Positions 47,339 through 59,299 are shown, counted from the stretch's first letter. The stretch is 64,000 nucleotides of DNA from Rusavskia elegans (GCA_011316305.1 SAUG01000069.1:62001-126000); one strand, 5' to 3'. Translations and numbers: made by a program. The notes: generated by a model not told the origin, from the letters alone.

Positions 47339-48740
47339 ATGTTCCGGATTCTACGTACTTTTCCCGTTCTTCGCCAACCACCTCCTCTGTCCTCACCTTC
47401 ACATCGTTTCGCTCTATCGCCTACTCACCGCTCCTTGTCGTTACATAATGGTCTTGCTCGGGTGCAGCGGGTCCGCTTTCGAGGTCCTTCTAATGTTAGG
47501 GCGTTAGTAGTCAGGCTTGTCACTTAAGTCAACGGTTGCTAATACCAAACAGGAGGACCCTCAGCACGATTGTGAAGCCTCTTGCATGGGGAGGATTGTT
47601 CTACTACATCGTTGGGACGCTATTTGATGATGACGAAGAGGATGAACCTGCCTCGGAAAGCGCAGCCGGCGACGACGGCAGCATTATCAAGGACTCGGAA
47701 AAAGACAGCGCAGGGGAAAAGAATGATACTCTCTTCATCCCTTTAGGATTCGCCTATCAGTTGCCGCAGACCTTTTACAAAGGCAGTGATCCGGAGTGGC
47801 AGAGCTTTATCCAATTATCCCGGAACAAGAAGAGGTGCTCAGCTTTGAAAGGTATGTGCATTCGAAAGGGTCGAATGTGTCCATAGCTCACATGTTGCTA
47901 GACGAGCTCACTGGTTTGGTCGGCCAATATGTGGGAGCCATACCCCAGATGGAAAGAGCGTTGGGCAAGGGCAACGTTCCCAGAAGGCACTGGCTTGATA
48001 TTGATTTTCCAGATGGCCCGCCCCCCGAATATGAACGCAAAGGGTTTGAGCTTCCGCTACCCAGTTGAAGACGCACTAGCTAATCAAAGTGTAGCCTTGA
48101 GATAACGGTTGATCACATCTCCTGGACCACCCGCCCAGTACATCCTCTACATTACATGAAACTGAAAAAGGCCCTATGGCCAACCTCTTTAGCATCATCA
48201 ATCTGGGCGAGCTACAAGACAATGGCATCGCTACAGTATGCCAAGCTCAGAACCTACCTCAAGCTCTCATCGGAAGCAGAGTCTTCCACATCGACGGATT
48301 CCCCTGGGCTGAGTCTTCCGGGCATACATCAAAAGATGAGGCCGCCGAAGCAAGAGCCTGCTGCCACCTCAGAGGGCGATCAAACGACAGGAAGTTCTGC
48401 TTCGGCTGCAATTGATGGTCAGCCACCAACAAGCCAAACTTCATCGGATTCCTCGAAGCCTTTTCAGCTGAGATTTCCCCCTCCAGGGGTGGGTGAGGAT
48501 TTGGCCTCTGCCGCAACAGCTTTTAAGACAACGTTCTCCAAGACATGGCGACCAGCTATTACACCGCCAGAGCGAGGAACAGTGTTGTTCTCCGGCATGG
48601 TTGAGCTTGTTGGGCCGAAAGGGGTTGCGGTCCTGGACGTTCGGGGTGCGTACCATGCTGCCGAGTCGAGGTGGACTACGCTCTCCGTTGCTGTTCGACG
48701 GGTACAATCCAAAAAGCAAAGTCCAAGAGGTGGTCGTTAA
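47339..48740 (+). CDS. Conserved fungal protein of unknown function, probably mitochondrial
   Basis: Exons 47339-47502, 47553-47851, 47902-48043 and 48095-48740 encode 416 aa. The N-terminus MFRILRTFPVLRQPPPLSSP is basic and free of acidic residues for about 55 positions, as in a mitochondrial presequence. One hydrophobic segment (LAWGGLFYYIVGTLF) follows and then an acidic stretch. The body contains YKGSDPEWQSFIQLSRNKKR, RRHWLDIDFPDGPPPEYERK, KKALWPTSLASSIWASYKTM and a C-terminal block with TWRPAITPPERGTVLFSG and VRRVQSKKQSPRGG. I recall this architecture from unnamed filamentous-fungal proteins. The presequence and single helix suggest the inner membrane, but no function is known. The third intron uses a weaker GTTTGA donor, chosen because it restores ERKG|LEITVDHISW in frame. 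Confidence 0.8.
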
Positions 48741-49553
48741 GAACAGTGCATGGCATAAGCACGAAAATTTCGGAGCTGTGTGTTGTCAGGTTTGTCTCGA
48801 TTGAGTGGGGAAAATGGATACCAAGCATAGCGGCGGCGCATGGTGCAGGTTGGTGTGAAGGCTGGCACAACTGGAGCCAGGCGGGTCTTCTTTGTTCTCT
48901 TTCGGTTCACCAGGGCATCCAGCATTGGGTCAGGGAGGACGCTGAACTGTTGCTGGAATGATTGTTCCACTTTGGATTCCTTATGCGCGCAGAACGACCC
49001 ATCTTATGTTAGACATGGAGCACCACCAACGGAAATTACATGCACTGTCTTTCCATTGAGCTTGATTGTCTCCGCTGCTGTGAGAACAGCGTCTCATCCA
49101 TGACTTTTGTTTGGCGTTTGCAGCTCGCCTGTTGGAACTTCTCTTGGCATGTCTTCTTGCGATGACAATCCTTCTGCACATCTGTCAGAGCTGCTTCCGA
49201 AACCTACCTACTCTTTGCTGGGAGATAACAAGACTGCTCGATTGCAAACCGTGCTGGCGGCTCTCTGCGCGGACTCGTACTCTTGCTTGAAGATCACTAT
49301 GCTGTACGGTGTATTGGTGGTGTAAGAGTCTGGTGGCTGCGGGGTGCCATCCGGTGTGCTGCAGCTTTGGTCTCCAAGTGAGATATTAGACTGGTAAGTG
49401 GCTCCCTGATGACTTTGTCTTCATCATTATTTAGATATCACTCAAGTTATGTGGTGACCAAAAATGAGTATCCTTGGGTGGTCAACAAACATGACACAAA
49501 TCCGTAACAATAAAAGAGTTCTCAAGCTTGTCTTGTGTTGATTACATGCTGAC
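48741..49553. other. Intergenic region without supportable gene
   Basis: 813 bp between two plus-strand genes. Frames below 90 codons only, none with a domain or clean splice partner. It holds the 3' UTR of the upstream gene and the promoter of the transporter. Confidence 0.5.
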
Positions 49554-50964
49554 ATGGAAGGCCTTAGACGTCGGCAAAGGATGCGAGACCTGATCTCTGT
49601 ACCTACCGGGCTGAGCATATTTTTACACGACCAGCATTTGCTCGAAAGCTCTCCCACCGCGACTCCAGCTCATACTCGCTCTGCCTCACCGTTGCGAGGT
49701 ACAGTCATGCCGCACAGTAGTCGCGAAGCTGCCGAGTTCGTGTCCAAGCTCAACGATATCACGGAGGTCCGAGAGGCTGATGAACCGTCCTATATTGGTG
49801 TTGACCCAAGCAATCAATCAAAAGAGAAATTTGCTCTCTTGGCAAAGAATGAAACCAGTAGTACGCCGGAGAAATATATTCTCGAAGGCCGGAGTGATCG
49901 TGTCGATCTGATTGCGGAAGACGACGAACTCGAAGGAATGGCCCAAGTAAGCACCATAGACGGCAGCGCCAGCGTCACTGTCGCATCCAAGATTCATGTG
50001 CTCCTGGTCTACTTTGCCTTCAATCTTGGGCTCACACTCTACAACAAGGCGGTGATGATCAAGGTCAGCATGAACTAATCTTGGCCAACTGAGACCACAT
50101 TGCTGACATAACCTACAGTTCCCGTTCCCTTTCTTATTGACAGCCCTTCATGCTGCCTCCGGTATGGTGGGAACGCAGATCCTGATGAGCCGTGGCATAT
50201 TCACTCTGAAGAATCTCACTGGTCCTGACACCGCCATGCTGTCAGCATTCTCAATCCTGTACACAGCCAACATAGCTGTCTCGAATGTGTCCCTGTCAAT
50301 GGTCACAGTACCTTTCCATCAGACTGTGCGCGCGTTGACACCAGTCTTCACCGTGGCTATCTACCGTGGGGTCTTTCATGGTATTTACGGGACCGACACT
50401 TACATTTCACTCGTGCCTGTCATCATGGGCGTCATGTTGGCAAGCTATGGAGACCTCAATGCAACGGTCCTGGGGTTCGTGATGACGATGCTGGGTACCA
50501 TCCTGGCAGCTGTCAAGACCGTCACGACCAACCGGCTTCAGACTGCTGGCCTACACCTCGGAGCACTGGAACTCCTATATCGGATGTCACCAATCGCCTG
50601 TATTCAAAGCCTCGCTGTCGCCTATATCTGTGGCGAGTTCGATGGCTTCGATGTATCGATCTTTGACGGCCAAAGTTTTCTCATACTACTGGTCAACGGA
50701 GTAATTGCCTTCGGGCTCAACGTCGCAAGCTTCGAGGCGAACAAGCGCTCCGGAGCCCTTACAATGACAATCGCAGCGAATATCAAGCAGGTTCTGACGG
50801 TTGTCTTATCGGTCGCCCTCTGGCACATACCCGTAGGGGCAATGAATGCTTGTGGCATCGCTCTAACGGTTCTCGGTGGCGCTTGGTATGGACGTGTGGA
50901 AGTCGTGGGTAAAACATCAAAGAAAGAGGAGAATCGATTGGAGGAAGGGGCGGGTAAGGTTTGA
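49554..50964 (+). CDS. TPT/drug-metabolite superfamily transporter (sugar-phosphate or nucleotide-sugar type)
   Basis: Exons 49554-50063 and 50119-50964 encode 451 aa. About 140 hydrophilic residues precede the membrane part. From about residue 148 there are ten hydrophobic segments in the TPT pattern: VYFAFNLGLTLYNKAVMIK, a split FPFPFLLTALHAASG joined across the intron, NVSLSMVTVPFHQTVRALTP, VMLASYGDLNATVLGF, KTVTTNRLQTAG and LTVVLSVALWHIPVGAMNAC. Proteins of this family exchange phosphorylated or nucleotide sugars, usually in Golgi or ER membranes; the substrate cannot be read from sequence. The long N-terminal extension with Ser/Thr-Pro sites suggests cytosolic regulation. The ATG at 49554 is the first in frame; an ATG 30 nt later is equally possible. 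Confidence 0.88.
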
Positions 50965-51355
50965 CGACCGCATAGCATTTGCTTTGACCTAGGGGGATGA
51001 TATGTTGCACATTGAGCTTGAGAAGTTGTGCATTTATGAGAGTCCTCGGTACCTTCATAGATTACATGTTTCGTAGCTCATGAAGCTTGAGTACAATTTC
51101 TCGAAGTAAGTGTGACAATGTATTGAAACACAGGACGTGAAGTCGAGACAGCGGCTGGCGGCAATTCGCGGAAACGGTGGATGGTCGGCTAAATATCGAT
51201 GTTTCGACGTTCTGAATAAAGATCGCCCCGAACAAAGGCCACATTGCCGCTTTCAACGCTGTTGACGTCTCGAAGATGGCGACCTCTGGACTGCTCCTGA
51301 TCTCGAGGAAATTCCACTAACACTGTGTTGCACTTTCTCCTGTGCAGAACCCACT
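50965..51355. other. Intergenic, ERO1 upstream region
   Basis: 391 bp with no gene seen; presumably the transporter 3' UTR and the ERO1 promoter. I could not identify a convincing unfolded-protein-response element by eye. Confidence 0.5.
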
Positions 51356-53206
51356 ATGCCTTCAGTAGCAAAGCGCTTCTTTCTTACGTTCTTTACCCTC
51401 TTCCAGTCTTCGCACGCCAATGATCCGGTGAAGTCTGTACAGTCTGCTCCTTCGGAAATATGCGCAGTGCGTCATTTTGCTGCCAGCCCTCCTCTCCTAG
51501 CATCCAACTCACAATTTCCTCAGATCAACCCCAAAGCGATTGTTTCCGATGCATGCGCCTCCTACTCGACACTCGACAATCTCAATACCGCTCTTGCTCC
51601 GTCTCTGAAAAGCATTACTCAATCTACTGACTTCTTTGCGTATTACCGTCTGAACTTGTACGACCAGAAGTGCCCAGTCACAGCATGGGACGACGAAACG
51701 GGCACCTGCGGGAACATTGCTTGCAAAGTCGATACCTTGGAAGATGAAAAGGATATTCCGGTCATATGGCGGGCGTCGGAACTGAGCAAACTTGAAGGTC
51801 CGAAAGCCGCCCATCCAGGGAAGCAGCTACAGAAAGAACGAGGTAGCCAACGCCCGCTACAAGGCACTCTTGGTGAAAATGTTGGAGAAAGCTGCGTAGT
51901 CGAATACGACGACGAGTGCGACGAACGTGATTATTGCATACCAGAAGACGAATCCGCAACGGCCAAAGGCGACTATGTAAGTCTCGTCGACAACCCAGAA
52001 CGCTATACCGGCTACGCCGGCCAACCAGTCTGGGATGCCATTTACCGCGAGAATTGCTTCTTCAGATCTTTACCTCCATCCAGCATCTCCTCCCCACCCC
52101 TCAGCAACCCTTTCGGCAACAGCAACATCAAGAACAACAAAATCGAAGCCGCAGCGGCCCTCCGCAACGTAATCCAAGCAAACACTCCCAAATCCGAATT
52201 CATCCTCGACGACTCATGCCTCGAAAAGCGCGTCTTCCACCGCATCATCTCTGGGATGCACGCTTCAATTTCTACCCACATATGCGCCGACTACCTCAAC
52301 CAAACCACCGGCACCTGGGGTCCGAATCTGCAATGCTACACTGACCGCCTCGCTACGCACCCCGAACGAGTCTCAAACCTCTATTTCAACTACGCCCTCC
52401 TCCTCCGCGCCGTCACGAAACTCCGCACCTACCTCAAGAACTACACCTTCTGCTCCGGCGACATAACACAAGACACAGCCACCAAGACCAAAATCCTTGA
52501 CCTCGCCGACAGCGCCGCCGCCCAACCTCGGATTTTCGACGAGAGCATCATGTTCCAAGACCCCCACGATGCCGGCGGCCTAAAAGAAGACTTCCGCAAC
52601 CGTTTCCGAAACGTAAGCCGACTAATGGACTGCGTGGGGTGCGACAAGTGCCGACTTTGGGGGAAATTGCAGACCGTCGGGTATGGCACCGCGCTAAAAG
52701 TATTATTCGAGTACGAAGAAGACAAGAACGGGGAGAACCCGCCGTTGCGAAGGACGGAGCTGGTGGCATTGGTGAATACATTGGATCGGGTGGCGAGGAG
52801 TTTGACGGCGTTGGGCGAGATGAGGGCGTTGGTTCTCGCGAATGAAGAATCGACGTCCGCCTCCCCCTCAAAAATACCGCATTCGGACACCGTTACCGCA
52901 TCCTCCTCCTCACCCACCTGGGACGACTTGGAAGACGAAGAACCCTCTTCCCATCCCGACCCCTCCATCCTCACAGCCTTCAAAGAAGAACTCGCCCTCG
53001 TCTTCCGCACCCTTTTCTACGTCCTCCGTTCTTGGATCGAGTTCCCATCTAAGCTAATCCAAATCATCCTTCTTGAAGCTTCTCGGGCGTGGAATTACTG
53101 GTTGGGTCTGCCAGTACAGCCGAGGAATTATGCTTGGGAGTTCGATCTTGGGAAGGGTGCGCCGGGTAGGCGAGGAGGTGGTAGGGGTGGAAAAGGGGAG
53201 TTGTGA
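51356..53206 (+). CDS. ERO1: Endoplasmic reticulum oxidoreductin Ero1
   Basis: Exons 51356-51466 and 51524-53206 give 597 aa. The start MPSVAKRFFLTFFTLFQSSH is a signal peptide. SEICAINPKAIVSDACASYS, NLYDQKCPVTAWDDETGTCG, DNPERYTGYAG and FHRIISGMHASISTHIC follow the Ero1 order, and the active-site CVGCDKC lies near residue 406 (C-x2-C-x2-C), followed by RLWGKLQTVGYGTALKVLF. The flavoenzyme reoxidises protein disulfide isomerase in the ER lumen, passing electrons to O2. The tail is Arg/Gly-rich and ends KGEL, which only loosely resembles an ER-retrieval signal; fungal Ero1 is membrane-bound through its tail. The 57-nt intron is a multiple of three and open in frame; splicing brings the sequence back to the family consensus. 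Confidence 0.95.
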   Translation: MPSVAKRFFLTFFTLFQSSHANDPVKSVQSAPSEICAVRHFAASPPLLASNSQFPQINPKAIVSDACASYSTLDNLNTALAPSLKSITQSTDFFAYYRLNLYDQKCPVTAWDDETGTCGNIACKVDTLEDEKDIPVIWRASELSKLEGPKAAHPGKQLQKERGSQRPLQGTLGENVGESCVVEYDDECDERDYCIPEDESATAKGDYVSLVDNPERYTGYAGQPVWDAIYRENCFFRSLPPSSISSPPLSNPFGNSNIKNNKIEAAAALRNVIQANTPKSEFILDDSCLEKRVFHRIISGMHASISTHICADYLNQTTGTWGPNLQCYTDRLATHPERVSNLYFNYALLLRAVTKLRTYLKNYTFCSGDITQDTATKTKILDLADSAAAQPRIFDESIMFQDPHDAGGLKEDFRNRFRNVSRLMDCVGCDKCRLWGKLQTVGYGTALKVLFEYEEDKNGENPPLRRTELVALVNTLDRVARSLTALGEMRALVLANEESTSASPSKIPHSDTVTASSSSPTWDDLEDEEPSSHPDPSILTAFKEELALVFRTLFYVLRSWIEFPSKLIQIILLEASRAWNYWLGLPVQPRNYAWEFDLGKGAPGRRGGGRGGKGEL

Positions 53207-53611
53207 ATATATGTTTATATCGTTTGTTTGGATTTGTGTATGTAAGCATAGCGATGGTTTACAAGGGGAAGGGAAGCGGCATTGGTATGGCGTTTGAGAT
53301 TCATGGGGGCGCTGGATATTATATGGCCTTGGCTGTAGGTAAAGAAAAGGATGAGGGCATTGCATACATTGCATACTGAACATGAGAGAATTATCAAAGT
53401 CAGTTATCGTGATGTTACTTTTGCTCGTTCCTCTATGAATTTTCATGTCAAGTGCTGCCCACTGCGCCTCTAAACGAATTCATTGTCAATCATACCTCTT
53501 CGCGACCATCCAAACCAAGCACACAGGCCAGCGACATTCGGGGTTCGATAGCCCCTTGATTCACCAACCACGATACAGAATCTTAAAATCCGCATCGTCG
53601 TCATAATCCAC
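53207..53611. other. Intergenic, convergent 3' flanks (ERO1 / Pal1)
   Basis: No gene seen. Small frames on the minus strand (53446-53054) overlap ERO1 and are shadows. Confidence 0.55.
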
Positions 53612-54969
53612 TCAATCTTTCTTCCTCAAGCTCCCTATCCTCTTCCTCAACCCCCCTCCTCCTCCTCCCGAACTCCTCGGCCTCTCCCGCTCCCGCTGCC
53701 AATCTGAATACCTCTGCTGCTGGTGCGGAGTGTTGTTCGCATTCCCATAGCTCGAGCTCCTGGCCTCCAATCCCGGCCTGCCAGAGGTTCTTTGATTCGA
53801 CGTGGGGACCATTTCATAGGCCGGCTGGCCTTCTGACATGACACGGCGGTGGTCGCGGGCGCCTTGTTTGTGTTCCTTTAAGGCTTTTTCGATGGAGTAG
53901 GAGGGTTCGCCTTTGCCTTTGAGGTCTTCGGGGAGGTATTTCTATTATGTTTCGTTACTGCTTGTGTGGGGCAGAGGGATATGTGATGGGCAAGGGGGAC
54001 GTACAACACCGGGCCATCGCTTATAGTTTCCACCATCTTCGATCATCAGATCGGTACCTTCCTCATACTTGTAGATTCTTCCCTCTCTATCCGCTTGCCC
54101 AGGTGGGACGACCGCCACGCCGTCCAGTGGTCTGTGTTTCTTCACAGCATCAATGATCTTTTCCTCAGGTGTAGCTCGCAACGCTTCGGCATTCGTTCCG
54201 GCTACAGCTTCGAGAGGGCTGTTCTTGTATGTCCTGTTTCGCGCCAAGGAGGCTGCGTCGAAAGGCCCTTCGTGATGATATGGCCCACCAGCTAAGTCAA
54301 GCTGATCAATGCTATCAGCACCGTGATGACTTTGTTTGCGAAGATGGCGGGAACGATGAGCGAGTTTCTGATCTCGAGCTATCATTTCTAGGGGGCGATG
54401 GCTGCGATCGCCTTGATAACGGGCGGAGAGGGAGCTTGTACGACGTGGACGATTGGTAGGGGCAATGCTGGAGGAAGCTTGCCCGCCGGTCGAAGTGGCT
54501 ACCTGTGTTGATGCCTGGCCGCCTGTGGTATTGGGTGTCTGAGTGTAAGCCTGGTCTGAGCTGCGGCGACTGTGAGTGCTGCTCGGGGGTTTCCGGCCGT
54601 TGTCAAAGCGTTCGGTGCGGGGACTGGCTGACGCCGGAGGAGAAGGCAGTCCAGTGTGCTTGTCATGGTTGATTTCCCGGACGGTACTTGAAGGTGCCTT
54701 TGGCTGTGTGGTTGAGGTGCTGTATGTGGATTGGCGGTTGGGATTGGAGCTGAAAGTGGAGTTGTAGTGTGTTCCGGGGCCTGTCTCCTGGCTTGGTTCG
54801 GGTGCGATGAGAGGATCAAGGAGGTACTTCGAGGCCTGTGCATATTGTCAGTGAAATTGCTGTGCCATTGACTGCCAACAAGAGCATTGGTGGCAGCACG
54901 TGGCAAGGTACATTAGTCGAGGAATGGAACGAATAGACATACCCACTGCTTATCCTCCGAGGCTCCCAT
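53612..54969 (-). CDS. Pal1 family cell-morphology/endocytosis protein
   Basis: Exons 54969-54943, 54835-54005 and 53941-53612 encode 395 aa. The tiny first exon (9 codons, MGASEDKQW) joins ASKYLLDPLIAPEPSQETGP in frame, the usual Pal1 opening. After a Ser/Thr-rich disordered region comes the Pal1 core: HHGADSIDQLDLAGGPYHHE GPFDAAS, NSPLEAVAGTNAEALRATP, YEEGTDLMIE, YKRWPGV|KYLPEDLKGKGE PSYSIEKALKEHKQ. The C-terminus is Arg/Gly-rich. Fission-yeast Pal1 and yeast Pal1/Pal2 localise to growing cell ends and early endocytic patches. The start codon is 280 bp from that of USB1, divergently oriented. Confidence 0.9.
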
Positions 54970-55249
54970 TGCAGAGTGTTACGGTGTCGAAGGCTTGATC
55001 GACCACAAGAATATGGAACAACAATCCACAAGAGAAGAAGCTGTACTGTAATAGATTGTAGGAAAGGGAGCTTACGACGCAGGAACAGATAGACGATGAT
55101 GTCTAATCTTCCCGTGGGCCGTGCTTGACCTAATCACCTAAAGTAAGGCTAAATTTAGAGCCGCGCCTACTGCGTCATTGTCCTGTCGTGGGCGTGAGAC
55201 ACCTACCAGTGTCATAAACTGTTTCGATCACGAGTGAGGAGCCAAGAAG

Positions 55250-56356
55250 ATGCCTCTGGTCGCCTATTCTGATTCAGACATCTCAGGTAGTGATGACGAT
55301 TCGAAGCAGAACATCATCAGCAGCAATCCCATCAAGGCGAAAGGTTTGGGAGAAAAACGGAAAAGGGAGCAACCGTCGAATCTTCCACCCCTGCCGGACT
55401 CATTTCATGATCTCTACTCTTCTACGGCAAGAGCCAGCAATCAAGATGACCCAAGCTTGCATGCTGGCCGGCAAAGACAGATCCCACATGTCCACGGCCA
55501 ATGGCCTACCCATGTCTACATTGAGTGTATGTGGCTCCGTCCTGCTGAGAGCTGTAGCTCGCCCGGCTAATCCATTTGAGGGCATCCTTCTAGATCAGAG
55601 ACCAATCTCTTGACGAAAACTCTCACGGATGTTGGAAAGACGCTGGCACCAGATGTCCAGCTGCATAGCCTTCTGACGAGCGACCTTGGGGCAGCTCTCC
55701 CACTTCACATCAGCCTTTCGAGGACATTGATGCTGGCCACCCACCAGCGCCAGCCCTTCACCGAGAGTCTGCAAACCGCGGTCGAGGAGAGCGGTGTCAA
55801 GCCGTACGTTGCCCTTGCAATCCCTGCGTGTGTCTTCTGACAAGGAGCAAACAGGTTCACCGTGACATCAGACGGCTTACGTTGGGTTGTGAACTATGAA
55901 GGAAACCGATGGTTCCTCGTTGTCCATGTCAAAAAGCCTCCGGGAGATCAGATGAACAAGCTACTCAGAGCAACAAATCGAGTGGCACAGAATCTCAACA
56001 AGCCGTGTCTTTACGTGCGGCAGAACTCATCGGCAGCTCCCGTTGCGGTGCATAGGAGACATCCCTTATCGAAGAAACACAGAGGAAGCAAGCCATCGGT
56101 TTCATATTCTGAAGATGTTCAGGAGCCGGATTCACATGTGTACGAGGATATGTCAGATCATTTCCACATCAGCATCGGCTGGACATTGCAAGACCCCAAA
56201 GGGATTTTAGGCGCGGATACCGTGGGTATCGACTCACAGGGGGCAATTAAGCTTGAGATAGCCATTGAAACAGTCAAGGCGAAAATAGGAAATGCAATAG
56301 TAGTACTACCGTTAATGTCCAAGGCGGCCGAGACGAACGGCATCGTCGGACTATAG
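55250..56356 (+). CDS. USB1: U6 snRNA 3'-5' exonuclease / phosphodiesterase Usb1
   Basis: Exons 55250-55526, 55581-55803 and 55855-56356 encode 333 aa. The start MPLVAYSDSDISGSDDD and HVHGQWPTHVYIEW match fungal Usb1. The two catalytic HxS motifs of the 2H phosphoesterase fold are present: LPLHISLSR and DHFHISIGW. I placed the first acceptor at 55580 (TTTGAG), not at the more obvious TAG at 55594, because it alone restores YIEW|HPSRSETNLLTKTL without a stop. The second intron joins GVKP|FTVTSDGLRWVVNY. Usb1 trims the oligo(U) tail of U6 snRNA and leaves a protective phosphate end in the nucleus. Between the HxS blocks, the segment around residues 230-260 is a lineage-specific, poorly structured insert. 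Confidence 0.93.
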
Positions 56357-56768
56357 GATAGGCGCAGCACATTATTATCAATCTATTAAGCTTGCAATCA
56401 TGTGCCAGTATTATTATTGCCATTGATAAGAAGAAGGATTCTAAAAGCGTCGATATGTGGCAAGCGTGAACACTACATCCTAATCGTCCGTTGTCTACGT
56501 CCAAGGGATGGACAAAAAGGGGTCCATTGAACCCTGTCTCCTGTTCTAGCCGCCCGATGATCGGAACGATGATCTGCAACCATGTGAATTTTTATTTGTG
56601 ACAGCTGTCAAATGGTTGGAATTTTCCTTTGCTCTGGATATGAACGCTGGAACATAAATTTCTCTGCAGATTGAAAAAAACCCTTATGGCGTCAGTCACC
56701 ATAAAGTACACATATCCAGATAAACCAAAAAGCCCAAAGCAGCGGCCTTTGAGTAGTATTCGTTCAGG
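56357..56768. other. Intergenic, upstream of the phosphotransferase gene
   Basis: 412 bp between two plus-strand genes; no gene seen. AT-rich around 56370-56450, likely the USB1 3' UTR. Confidence 0.5.
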
Positions 56769-58395
56769 ATGGTAAAGAAAAGTACCAAGTGCAAACCACG
56801 AACCTGGCTGTCCAATTTCCTAACTCCCTTACTATAGGCGAGGCTGCTCACGAATGTGTTTGCGAGGACGCACTCGTTCATCTGAAATCCTACAAATATT
56901 CTAGCGTCGACAAATCGCTGATTTCACGATACATTCTAAAGCACTACGTACGCTGGCCTGCCCTGTCTCCTACCCTTTTCTCTTTGGACTGACTCTGGGC
57001 TTAGTGGAATGGCTTTGTCGAACTCCTACCGCTATGGCTTGCACCGAATATGGTGACCCTTCTTGGCTTCTTCTTCATCCTTGCCGACATCCTCCTCCTC
57101 GAGATATTCATACCAGATTTAGTAGGACCGGTATGACTGCCTTTCCGATTCGAATCGCATAAGCAACATTGGCTCCAGCATGCTGAGATGACTCGCAGGC
57201 ACCATCATGGTTGTACTACAGTTTTGCTTTCGGGGTGTGGATGTGAGCTGCTGACTCTGAGAATGATTCCATCATGTACTGCAGGACTAACATCATCATG
57301 GTGTTCAGGTATTCAACCATGGACAACGTTGACGGCAAACAAGCACGGAGAACCGGTCAGTCTAGCGGACTCGGTGAGCTCTTCGAGTAAGAAGTATCGA
57401 CTTGAACGTTACATCTATCTATGCTAACGTCACCCAGTCATGGAATCGATTCGCTGAATTGCACCCTCGCCAGTCTTTGCGAGACGGCCGCCTTGGGATT
57501 GGGATCAAGCCCCAAGGGAGTCTTCACTGCTCTGATACCCTGTCTTCCCATGTTCTTTTCTACCTGGGAGACCTACCATACGCATACTCTGTATCTGGGG
57601 TACTTCAATGGACCTACAGGTGGGGTTCCAAATTCGTAACCATTGACCCAGCTAACATGCACACCAGAGGGTCTCATCATCGCTTGTTCCATGATGATCG
57701 CGTCAGGATATTACGGGCCACAAATCTGGACCCAACCGGTGACTGACTTGGTCAATTGGCCTGCCATTTTCGGGGAAGCTTCAGTCATTGACGTCTGGAT
57801 CCCCGTCATATTCTCAACCTTCTTGTTCATCCACCTGCCAGCATGTGTCCTCAACGTCGTCAAAGCACGCCGAGCACAAAAGCTACCCATCGCTCCGGTG
57901 TTCGCTGAGTGGTTACCCATCGTCATCTTCACTGCTTCCTGCACGACCTGGCTTTACTCGCCCTACTCAACCTTGATGCGGGACAACAGACTGGTGCTGT
58001 TTTGCCTCACCATGTCCTTCGTCTTCGGCCGTATGACGACTAAGATCATCCTCGCCCACCTCACACGACAGCCCTTTCCCATGTGGACCATCATGCTTTT
58101 TCCCCTGATGGGGGGTGCTGTTCTCGGCAATCTCCCTCGAATAGGCTTACCCGCCGTCACTGCAGCTGTAGAGGTGTGGTATCTGAGAGCGTACTTTGTA
58201 TTCGCTTTGGTGGCTTATTTCCGATGGGCTTTACTGGTCATCAACGCCATTTGCGATTATCTTGGGATCAATTGCCTGACCATCACCCCCAAAGCGGCTC
58301 CGAACTCAAGGGCGAGTACAAAAACTCCCCACGGTGACACAGTATCAAAAGCGCAACAGACTGCAAATGGAAGTCTTACCCACAAGAAGGATTGA
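56769..58395 (+). CDS. CDP-alcohol phosphatidyltransferase (choline/ethanolamine phosphotransferase)
   Basis: Seven exons: 56769-56781, 56838-56947, 57005-57130, 57199-57242, 57309-57386, 57438-57619 and 57668-58395, giving 426 aa with all phases consistent. The catalytic motif DGx2ARx8Gx3Dx3D is complete (DGKQARRTG then GELFDHGID, from about residue 107, spanning the exon 5/6 boundary). The N-terminus has [20 protein letters not shown] and [20 protein letters not shown], the usual start of Cpt1/Ept1. About eight membrane helices follow, ending with a hydrophilic tail. It makes phosphatidylcholine or phosphatidylethanolamine from diacylglycerol and CDP-choline or CDP-ethanolamine in ER/Golgi membranes (Kennedy pathway). 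The first exon, 13 nt, is inferred from frame and splice signals. Confidence 0.93.
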
Positions 58396-59299
58396 GCATG
58401 ATTGAATTGGCGGTAGTGCCAATGATGACCCTCCACGGTCAGGTTGAGTAATTAGTCCAAGGAAACTCCTGGGAGGAGGTACTCCCATGTTTCATTTAAA
58501 GAACATGTATATCCGATTGAAGGAGAAACATGTCATTGTATCCCTTGGTCTGCAGGCGTATTAGTCCTACCAGTCAACGGGTTTCCCTCGCAAGAGTCAC
58601 TTAGATTTACACACCTGCACCTGATATCCGAGTAATCGACAGCACAATATCCTTCATCGAGGTAACGGCTGTTTTACGCCTCCCGTTGCGATCGGTCTTT
58701 GATAGACTCTGGTAGGGCAAAGGGGACACGCATTCTAGCAGAGGAAGGGATAGAAGCTCCAAGCTTCACAATAGCGTGAATTATTTGATTATACTGTAGC
58801 ACTTGTACCGAATTCAAAGACGGGCTCTTTGTTGCACCTTCCCAACTTTACTGTACGTAAATCAACCCATACACAGTAAAGAACCGAGTTTTACTGCTCC
58901 ATGTCCATGAGAAGATATGCGACCAAAACTACCATACCTTCCGATCAGACTAGACATATTAAACCCCGGAGAAGTCTTTCGACCTGCTCTGGCGTCATTC
59001 GATGCGTCGAACACTCTGCTGGTCATTCAGAGGAAAGCAACGCATGTCAAAAGTTGGAAAGCTCTCACACACTGCACGAACCGCCATGGACAATGTAGAT
59101 AGGGAGCGAGGTTGAGAACATGAATAATGTATTATTAGGTGGTTGTACAGTAAGGAAACCTATGTATCAATATATGCTAACAAAATCCGAGGAACGCTTT
59201 TCCAACCAAAAACAATCAAGTACAAGGAACATGGTATCAGTATCAGTATCAGTCTCAGCCAAGTATCGCAAGAAACAAGCGGTCAAGTCAAGCCGGCGC
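58396..59299. other. Intergenic, convergent 3' flanks
   Basis: 904 bp with no gene I can support. Plus-strand frames around 58901-59102 are short and featureless. It contains a TATCAG microsatellite just past the stop of the DUF3659 gene. Confidence 0.55.
59235..59258 (+). repeat. TATCAG hexanucleotide repeat
   Basis: Three perfect TATCAG units followed by one TCTCAG variant, about 40 nt downstream of the stop codon of the minus-strand DUF3659 gene, so probably in its 3' UTR. Confidence 0.85.
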
